From UMGS75 sp963648435 (GTDB lineage Bacteria; Bacillota_I; Bacilli_A; ML615J-28; CAG-313), in NCBI GenBank assembly GCA_963648435.1, contig CAVJDT010000041.1, positions 1 through 16,024 of the forward strand: a stretch of DNA of 16,024 nucleotides. Reading direction: 5' to 3'. Position numbers and translations under genes: made by a program. Shown here in pieces: positions 7,441 through 14,253 of the stretch. Below the pieces are notes generated by a model, which did not search any database, was not told where the DNA came from, and saw only the letters and a list, made by a program, of their open reading frames with translations. Positions within the stretch are counted from its first letter, which is position 1; each line of letters begins with the position of its first letter.

Positions 7441-7472
7441 ATGTATAAAGATAGTAAAAAGGGTGTGAAACT

Positions 7473-8810
7473 ATGTTTAAACGAAAGGTATATGATGAGC
7501 TATTAGAGTGGAAAAAACATTATAGTGATAAGTATGCAGTATTACTTGAAGGTGCAAGACGTGTTGGCAAAACAACTATTGCGGAAGGATTCGCAAAACA
7601 AGAATATGAAAGCTACATTAAAATTGATTTTGCAAATGCAGGAAAGAATATTATAGAGTTATTTGATGATATAAGTAATTTAGATTTGTTTTTTTTAAGA
7701 CTCCAATTAGAAACTGGAATAGAACTTAAAGAAAGAAAATCAGTCATTGTATTTGATGAAATTCAATTATTTCCAAAAGCAAGACAAGCAATTAAATATT
7801 TGGTAAAAGATGGTAGATATGATTATATTGAGACTGGATCACTAATTTCGATTAAGAAAAATGTTAAAGATATAGTAATTCCCTCAGAAGAATATAGAAT
7901 AAGTGTTTATCCTATGGATTTAGAGGAATTCTTTTGGAGTATTGGTCGAACTGATTATAATGTTCTTCGTGACATGTACTTACTAAATAAACCACTTGGT
8001 GATTTCACTAATAGAAAATTAATGAGAGATTTTAGAATTTACTTAGCCGTAGGCGGAATGCCACAAGCAGTAGAAGCATACATTCAGAAAAAGAATTTTT
8101 TTGAAATTGACTTTATAAAAAGGGAAATAATAAACCTTTATAAAGATGATTTGAAAAAAAATGATCCAAGTGGTCGAACAAGCTTAATATATGAATCAAT
8201 ACCTAGTCAACTTGCTCTTAAAAAGAAAAGATTTTCACTATCTTTCGCAACCAAAAAAAGAACAACTTTAAAAGAACAAGAATTACTTTTTGAATTAATA
8301 GATTCTAGAATAGTTCTTATTTGTTACAATGTAAAAGATCCTAGTATATCATTATCTCAAACAAAAGATTTAAATGAATATAAACTATATTTATCAGATA
8401 CTGGCTTATTTACAACAATGCTTTTTAATGATGAAAGTAAAGTATATGAAGATATCTATAAAAAGTTATTGAGTGATAAATTAGATTTAAATCTAGGATA
8501 TTTATATGAAAATGCAGTTGCGCAAATGATTAAAGCAGCAAAACGCGAATTATACTATCATACTTGGCGAAAACAAGAAAGTACACACTCATATGAAGTT
8601 GATTTTATTGTAACTAGTCATGCAAAAATAGTTCCACTAGAAGTAAAATCAGGAAGTACAAAATACCATAATTCTATAGATGCTTTTTCAACCAAGTATT
8701 CACGAAATATTTATCAAAGTATTGTAATATCTAGTAATGATGTAAAAAATGAACAAATGCTTTTATTTAAGCCCATATACTTTTTACCATTTATTTTAGA
8801 AGAAAAATAA
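7473..8810 (+). CDS. AAA ATPase with C-terminal DUF4143 (PD-(D/E)XK-like) domain
   Basis: A complete 445-residue protein of the AAA_14/DUF4143 family. Walker A is GARRVGKTT (27-35, Lys33), Walker B is VIVFDE (D95, E96), and a sensor-like TGS lies at 121-123. The C-terminal DUF4143 half has the YLSDTGLF strand and LYENAVAQ helix, then the nuclease-like core E375-V-D377-F...PLE390-V-K392. This arrangement resembles PD-(D/E)XK folds, although catalysis by the family is not established. These ATPases are abundant in host-associated and low-GC genomes, often in several copies; their role is unknown, with mobile-element or defence links proposed. The start is set by AAAGGGTG at 7458-7465. The promoter lies in repeated DNA immediately upstream, and a decayed paralogue follows. 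Confidence 0.9.
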   Translation: MFKRKVYDELLEWKKHYSDKYAVLLEGARRVGKTTIAEGFAKQEYESYIKIDFANAGKNIIELFDDISNLDLFFLRLQLETGIELKERKSVIVFDEIQLFPKARQAIKYLVKDGRYDYIETGSLISIKKNVKDIVIPSEEYRISVYPMDLEEFFWSIGRTDYNVLRDMYLLNKPLGDFTNRKLMRDFRIYLAVGGMPQAVEAYIQKKNFFEIDFIKREIINLYKDDLKKNDPSGRTSLIYESIPSQLALKKKRFSLSFATKKRTTLKEQELLFELIDSRIVLICYNVKDPSISLSQTKDLNEYKLYLSDTGLFTTMLFNDESKVYEDIYKKLLSDKLDLNLGYLYENAVAQMIKAAKRELYYHTWRKQESTHSYEVDFIVTSHAKIVPLEVKSGSTKYHNSIDAFSTKYSRNIYQSIVISSNDVKNEQMLLFKPIYFLPFILEEK

Positions 8811-8831
8811 AAATTAAAGTAATAAAAAAGA

Positions 8832-8878
8832 AGTTATGTGATTTTTGAGCATAAAAACAATGGAGTTATGTGATTTTT
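8832..8878 (+). repeat. 15-bp direct repeat at the edge of the decayed ATPase copy
   Basis: AGTTATGTGATTTTT occurs at 8832-8846 and again at 8864-8878, a 32-bp period. It sits between the intact ATPase gene and the point where homology to the DUF4143 remnant begins. It may be left over from the deletion that removed the ATPase half, or the equivalent of the 33-bp array upstream of the intact gene. Confidence 0.7.
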
Positions 8879-9465
8879 ACTTGTAATAATAAAAGATTTC
8901 AAATTACAAAAATTTCGCGTGGAGCAAGAAATAGAGAATATATTGGGGCTATGGATTGGTTAAATAAAGCTGGCATAATCAATATTTGTTATTCATTATC
9001 ATCTCTTAGTCTTCCATTAAAAGGAAATTATAATCCCAACCTTATAAAGTCTATTATCGTGATACTGGATTATTTGTTGGAACGCTTGATGATGAGGCTC
9101 AAAACGATTTAAGGGAAAATAAAAATTTTAATACATATAAAGGCGCATTATACGAAAACATTGTTGCAGATATGTTAGTTAAATCTGGTTATAATTTATA
9201 TTATTATCGTAATGAAAAAGGTACTATTGAGATGGATTTTTTTGTTAGAGATAAAGATTTACTGATTCCCATTGAAGTTAAAGCAAGTGATAATTCAACA
9301 GTTTCGTTAAATAATTTAATAGATAAGATAGAATATGCTGATATAAAATATGGAATTAAATTATGTAACAAAAATATAGGGTATAATGGAAAGTTTTATA
9401 CTTTCCCATATTATTTAACGTTTTTATTAAGAAAATTTTTAAAGGAATGTAAACAACCTAAATAA
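8855..9465 (+). pseudogene. Truncated and frameshifted DUF4143 ATPase paralogue
   Basis: Only the C-terminal half of a DUF4143 ATPase remains. From about 8882 one frame reads NNKRFQITKISRGARNREY and then GAMDWLNKAGIINICYSL, typical of the linker between the AAA and DUF4143 parts. The homology then jumps frame near 9035-9043 and continues as YKVYYRDTGLFVGTL, YKGALYENIVADML and MDFFVRD...PIEVKAS to TAA 9463-9465. The entire AAA domain with Walker A and B is missing. The two halves can appear as separate ORFs (GTG 8870 to 9112, and ATG 9172 to 9465), but neither should be taken as a gene. The sequence is diverged from the intact upstream copy, so it was a separate paralogue rather than a recent duplicate. 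Confidence 0.85.
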
Positions 9466-9504
9466 ATTTCAATAAACAAACTATAACAACAATAAATATT
9501 TATG

Positions 9505-9535
9505 AGGAAAATCATATTCATGTTTTTCCTTTTTC
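9505..9535 (+). terminator. Probable rho-independent terminator after the ATPase remnant
   Basis: AGGAAAA (9505-9511) pairs with TTTTCCT (9524-9530) across a 12-base loop and runs into TTTTT (9531-9535). The stem is short and AT-rich but correctly placed, 40 bp after the remnant ends and before the protease operon. Confidence 0.55.
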
Positions 9536-9590
9536 TCTTATCAATAAAGGTATATCCAAGTTTGTAAATCATATCTTCTTTTTCCATGTT

Positions 9591-9658
9591 TAGTGTCTTA
9601 TAGTGTCTTATCTTATAAAGTTAAGAATAATTCTAATTATTTTTTATTTAATTAAATA
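9591..9658. repeat. 10-bp tandem duplication and a 14-bp palindrome upstream of the protease operon
   Basis: TAGTGTCTTA is duplicated head to tail at 9591-9600 and 9601-9610. TATTTAATTAAATA at 9645-9658 is a perfect palindrome, 38 bp before the protease start, and could be an operator. No confident -35/-10 pair was found in 9536-9690, so the operon's promoter is not placed. Confidence 0.5.
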
Positions 9659-9696
9659 ATGACTTAATTTTTGTCAAAATACAGGAGGAAATGTAA

Positions 9697-12600
9697 ATGA
9701 AAAAGGTAAAAGTCAAAATTCTTATGATGTTAATGAGTACAATATGCATGTTTTGCATTATACTTGTAGGTTGTACATTTACAAGCGAAACAAGTGATGA
9801 TTCACAGTACAGTAATGGTAATATACCACTTACGGATCTTGCCTCAACCTATAAAGGTGAAGCAACAGACGCTGATGGTAACTTACTTGCTCCATTCGAT
9901 GTAGTTTACTCAGAAGCATTTGAAAGTGGAAATTATAAATATGATGAAACAGCAGCACTTTTAAAATTTAAAAAAGATTTTGATGGTAAGTTAACTAGTG
10001 ATTTAAAATCTTGTGGATTTACATCACTTGAAAAAGTAACAACAAATTCTGATGGTACAGTATGGTACCGTGCTAAAATTAATAACGAAACTGATGTAAA
10101 AACCGCAGTTAAAAAAGCTCGTTCCTTAAAAATAGTACTTGTTGCGGATTTCGATTACATCTATGAAGATACTTCAACAGAAGTAGATGAAGATACATCT
10201 ACATCTTCAACTGATGTAAGTGGTATTATTGATGACGTTTTATCAAACCTTCAAGTAAAAGATCAATGGTATTTAACTGCTTGTGATATTCAAAAATCTT
10301 GGCGCTGGCTTAAGAGTAAAGGAATTTCTGCTGGTGGTGATCCATCAGTTACTGTAGCAGTAATTGATACTGGTGTTGACTATAATCACCCAGATTTAAA
10401 AGCTAATATGTGGGTTAATCCTAATGAAATTCCAGGTAATGGGATCGATGATGATGGAGATGGTTATATTGATGATGTGTATGGATGTTCAACAATAAGT
10501 GATGAAAGATTTCATAGTGGTGATCCAATGGATGACCATGGACATGGTACCCATGTTGCTGGTATTATTGCCGCATCAAATAATAAAATAGGAACCGTTG
10601 GTGTTGCATATAACGTAAAAATAATGGCAATTAAAGCTGGTCAAGCAAGTGGTGTATTCCTTCAAAGTGACATTGCTGAAGCAATTGTTTATGCATATAC
10701 TCATGGTGCTGATGTAATCAATATGTCATTTGGTGGTAGTGCTTGTTCAATAGCTGTACAAGATGCACTACAATCAGCATATACTACATCTACTTTAGTA
10801 GCTGCAGCTGGTAATGATGGATTTCCTAATGAAATAACAGATTGCTATCCACTGTCTCTTCCTAATTATCCTGCAGCTCTTTCATATGTTATAGGTGTAA
10901 TGAGTGTAAATGCTTTAGGTGTAGAGTCTTCCTTTACTAATTGGGATGCTGTAGCTTATAACTCTGTAGAATATGAAGTATACGCTCCTGGTGAAGCAAT
11001 TCTTAGTACCCTACCAAATAACAGATATGGTAAATTAAATGGAACAAGTATGGCAGCACCTATTGTTTCTGGTATTGCGGCTCTTATAAGAAGTTATTAT
11101 ACTGATAGAGATATGTACCCTAGTAAATTTGTGTCTGCTCAACTTTGTGCAACAAGTGAAGATACTGCGTTTTGTTTTAATCCGAAAAGACATACAGTAC
11201 GTGATATGCCACATAATCTACCAATGATTGTAAATGCTTATGATGCCCTTACAAAACTTCCAAAACCAGATGTAAATCTCTATCTACCTTATTATTTGTT
11301 TGATAGTAAAGACATAGATAGCAATAATAACGGAGATGGAGTTATTGATGCTGGTGAAACAATAAATATTGGAACAATTTTAAGAAATCGTTGGGGTATG
11401 AGTAAAAATACAATTGTAACTATAGATGCATTAAGTGATTCAGGTATTAACAATCCATATGTTGAAATTTTAACTGATTCAGTTAATTTTGATGGTGTAG
11501 GAACATATTCTACAAAAGATAATTTATTACGTGATGAATTAGGTGCATATATTGGTACAGATAATCCTTTAGTGGTCAAAATATCAAAAAACTGTCCTAA
11601 TGATTATGTTATAAAGCTCAATGTTACTATTACTTATGACAATGGTTTAGATGAAGATGATTCGATTCATTATTTAAGTAAGGGTATTATTGGTTTTGCA
11701 GTAAGAAATGGTATAGTGCTTCCTAGTCAAATTACTGAAGACATGACTTTAACCAATGATAATTATTATATTATTCCAAATAGTACAGTAATTAAGGAAG
11801 GCGTAACAGTAACTGTAGATCCAGGTACAAAAATTCAATTTTGGAGTAATGATCCTGCTGATCCATATGCTAATCAGTATATAGCATATTTACAAGTATA
11901 TGGTAGCTTTATAACAAATGGCACACTAGAAGAACCAGTTGAAATTTTTCCAAGTGAACTTATGTCACGATATGTGGTTGAAATTAAAGAAGAAGAATCA
12001 GGATATGTTGAATTAAATTATACTAATATGACTAATGCTGGTGTTGAAATTTCTTATGCTGATCACTGCATGTTTACGCAAAATCATGTAGCATTATTTA
12101 AACGATATGTAACAAATGGAAAAGTTGAATGGCAGAATGTGAGTTACTCATATTGGATGAGCCTAAAAGGCTCTTCAACGGCTTTTAAAATCTCTAACGC
12201 AACAAACTGTGTTATGTATGGAACTGGTGGTGATTGGTATGACTTTTATAATCCAGTTCTATATGGTACTTATACTACTTGTAGCTTTGTAGATTGTGAT
12301 TTTAGCACAGATCCAAATACTAATAGTGAGACATTTTATGATTGTGTATTTATGGGAAACAAAAACATTATGAAAGGGTCTTTCCGAAATGGTTCGTCTA
12401 TCTCCGCTAAAATTGACAAGAGTTTACAGGTTGAACAAGCACAAACAACGTGGAATGATAAATCTTACATAAAGGTTGTAATACCAACAAAATATAAACT
12501 CCTAGATAAAATAACTTATATTAGAAATTTTGCAAAATATTTAGGTGGCGATATTTGTTGTATTGAAAGTGAAGAAGAATATAATGCTTTAAAAAATGGT

Positions 12601-14253
12601 AATTTATACTGGGGTACTATAGGATTAATTGTTGGAAGTGATGAATGGCTAAACGGCGAGCCAGTAGCTGATTTTATGAAAAAAGAAATAGAAGAATATG
12701 ATAAGTCACAAAAATACAAAAAAAATTCAAAAATAATTAGGTATTATTTTGAGCAATATGATTGTAATGACAATATTGGCTATGGGCGAATTGATGATAA
12801 TGTTTCATATATTTTAGAACTTCCTTCTTCCACAAACTGGACAGATAAATTATTACAAGAAAAATATGAAGAATACGTAGAAATGACAAATTATAGGGGA
12901 ATTCAAACGATTAATAACTGTGCAATATTAAATAACTATAATGAAGGAAGTTTTGCTTTAAAAATTGTTGCATGTGGTGATGGCGGATATATTACCAACA
13001 ACTACTGGGGCACAACAAATATGGATCTAATTAACAAGCAAGTTGTTGATTATGATATGTTTAAATCATATCCAGATCTTATAGTTGATCCAATTCTTAC
13101 TACTGCCCCAGAAAATACATTCCCATTTGTAGTAGATGCATATGTACTAAATAGTAATGATGAAAGATGTCGTACCGTAAGTAATGAGACTTGCACATTT
13201 GTGGTTGAATTTAACCGTGATATGGATACAACTCTACCATTAAGAGTGCGTTTTGGTAGTAGTATGCCATATGCAGAGTATGAAATAAGTGGAAGTTATG
13301 TAACACCAAGAAGATGGGAAGGTGTGTATACACTTAAGACTACTATTGAAAATGGTAATCAATATTTTAATATTGAAAATGCACGTGCCGCAACAGATCA
13401 TTTTTTTCGCCTATATGAAACAAAAGGTAGATTTGGTTTTGAAATTGATACAACTTTAGCACAAGCTATGATTATGCAAGGTGAAGCAACAGAAACAGGT
13501 GTTAAACTTACATGGCAACAAGATGATTTTGATACACTTCTTGGTTATAATGTTTATCGTAGCGATCAAGAAGATGGTTTATATACCCGTCTTAATGATT
13601 ATGTTTTAGCATCAAATGAAAATGAGTTCTTTGACTCAACAGTAGAACCTGGTAAATTATATTATTATAATTTTACAGTTGTAAAAACTGATATGACTGA
13701 ATCTACACCAAGTGGAAAAATTACTATTCGTGCGATGGATACAATGGCACCAAATATTTATCATTCACCTGTTCGTACAGCATATACTGGTCAAAAACTT
13801 ATTATTTCCGCAACAATAACTGATAATTTACAAATAACATCAGCTACACTTTACTTTAGAACTGTAGGTGGTGAATGGAAGAGCTATAAGATGTATAACA
13901 ACAATAGTCGTTATTATGGTATTGTTGGAGCAGAAAATCTTTCTCTTGATGGTTTGGAATATTATATTGATGCTTTTGATGGTATTACACATACTTATAA
14001 TGGCACATCAACAAAACCATATTTAGTAACAGTAAAAGTAGCTGTTGATGATAATTCACTAGGTGATGTTGATGGTGATGGCATCATCACAAATAAAGAC
14101 GCACTTATGCTTTTACAAGCAGCTAATGATAAATTGAACCTTACAGAAGAACAATTTATGCGTGCTGATATCAATAAAGATGGAATTCTTTCTGCGGCTG
14201 AAGCAATGAGAATTCTACAATATGTTAGTGGTAAAATTGGTTCAATATTATGA
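9697..14253 (+). CDS. Multidomain subtilisin-family (S8) lipoprotein protease with C-terminal dockerin
   Basis: A 1518-residue surface protease. Residues 1-26 are a lipoprotein signal (lipobox LVGC, Cys26). Residues 60-155 resemble an inhibitory propeptide. The S8 domain (about 190-490) has D224 in VIDTG, H283 in HGTHVAG, oxyanion N373 in AAGND and S451 in GTSMAAP, plus a likely Ca-binding insert (GNGIDDDGDGYIDD). Residues 524-680 hold a DSNNNGDGVIDAGE beta module. Residues 683-1140 look like a parallel beta-helix with NNYWG, interrupted at about 919-1045 by a C-type-lectin-like segment. An FN3 domain (1262-1345) and an Ig-like domain (1350-1447) follow. A dockerin closes the protein (1456-1518) with Ca loops DVDGDGIITNKD and DINKDGILSAAE. 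The catalytic set is complete, so it should be active. AGGAGG at 9683-9688 sets the start. The cohesin gene overlaps its stop. Confidence 0.92.
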   Translation: MKKVKVKILMMLMSTICMFCIILVGCTFTSETSDDSQYSNGNIPLTDLASTYKGEATDADGNLLAPFDVVYSEAFESGNYKYDETAALLKFKKDFDGKLTSDLKSCGFTSLEKVTTNSDGTVWYRAKINNETDVKTAVKKARSLKIVLVADFDYIYEDTSTEVDEDTSTSSTDVSGIIDDVLSNLQVKDQWYLTACDIQKSWRWLKSKGISAGGDPSVTVAVIDTGVDYNHPDLKANMWVNPNEIPGNGIDDDGDGYIDDVYGCSTISDERFHSGDPMDDHGHGTHVAGIIAASNNKIGTVGVAYNVKIMAIKAGQASGVFLQSDIAEAIVYAYTHGADVINMSFGGSACSIAVQDALQSAYTTSTLVAAAGNDGFPNEITDCYPLSLPNYPAALSYVIGVMSVNALGVESSFTNWDAVAYNSVEYEVYAPGEAILSTLPNNRYGKLNGTSMAAPIVSGIAALIRSYYTDRDMYPSKFVSAQLCATSEDTAFCFNPKRHTVRDMPHNLPMIVNAYDALTKLPKPDVNLYLPYYLFDSKDIDSNNNGDGVIDAGETINIGTILRNRWGMSKNTIVTIDALSDSGINNPYVEILTDSVNFDGVGTYSTKDNLLRDELGAYIGTDNPLVVKISKNCPNDYVIKLNVTITYDNGLDEDDSIHYLSKGIIGFAVRNGIVLPSQITEDMTLTNDNYYIIPNSTVIKEGVTVTVDPGTKIQFWSNDPADPYANQYIAYLQVYGSFITNGTLEEPVEIFPSELMSRYVVEIKEEESGYVELNYTNMTNAGVEISYADHCMFTQNHVALFKRYVTNGKVEWQNVSYSYWMSLKGSSTAFKISNATNCVMYGTGGDWYDFYNPVLYGTYTTCSFVDCDFSTDPNTNSETFYDCVFMGNKNIMKGSFRNGSSISAKIDKSLQVEQAQTTWNDKSYIKVVIPTKYKLLDKITYIRNFAKYLGGDICCIESEEEYNALKNGNLYWGTIGLIVGSDEWLNGEPVADFMKKEIEEYDKSQKYKKNSKIIRYYFEQYDCNDNIGYGRIDDNVSYILELPSSTNWTDKLLQEKYEEYVEMTNYRGIQTINNCAILNNYNEGSFALKIVACGDGGYITNNYWGTTNMDLINKQVVDYDMFKSYPDLIVDPILTTAPENTFPFVVDAYVLNSNDERCRTVSNETCTFVVEFNRDMDTTLPLRVRFGSSMPYAEYEISGSYVTPRRWEGVYTLKTTIENGNQYFNIENARAATDHFFRLYETKGRFGFEIDTTLAQAMIMQGEATETGVKLTWQQDDFDTLLGYNVYRSDQEDGLYTRLNDYVLASNENEFFDSTVEPGKLYYYNFTVVKTDMTESTPSGKITIRAMDTMAPNIYHSPVRTAYTGQKLIISATITDNLQITSATLYFRTVGGEWKSYKMYNNNSRYYGIVGAENLSLDGLEYYIDAFDGITHTYNGTSTKPYLVTVKVAVDDNSLGDVDGDGIITNKDALMLLQAANDKLNLTEEQFMRADINKDGILSAAEAMRILQYVSGKIGSIL
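14062..14250 (+). other. Dockerin module (type I-like, two Ca-binding loops)
   Basis: Residues 1456-1518 of the protease contain two F-hand-like repeats: D1457-V-D1459-G-D1461-G...D1468, followed by ALMLLQ, and D1491-I-N1493-K-D1495-G...E1502, followed by AMRILQ. These are the duplicated Ca loops plus recognition helix of dockerins. Loop positions 10-11, which steer specificity in well-studied type I dockerins, are Asn-Lys in the first repeat and Ala-Ala in the second, unlike the Ser-Thr of Clostridium thermocellum. Confidence 0.85.

Noticed and set aside
9172..9465. Separate small gene for a 97-residue protein
   Set aside because: It is the in-frame tail of the frameshifted DUF4143 remnant; the homology starts well upstream of its ATG.
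11292..11579. Minus-strand ORF within the protease gene
   Set aside because: It is antisense to a conserved multidomain protein and has no recognisable features.
12516..12719. Minus-strand ORF within the protease gene
   Set aside because: Same reason: a shadow of the coding strand.
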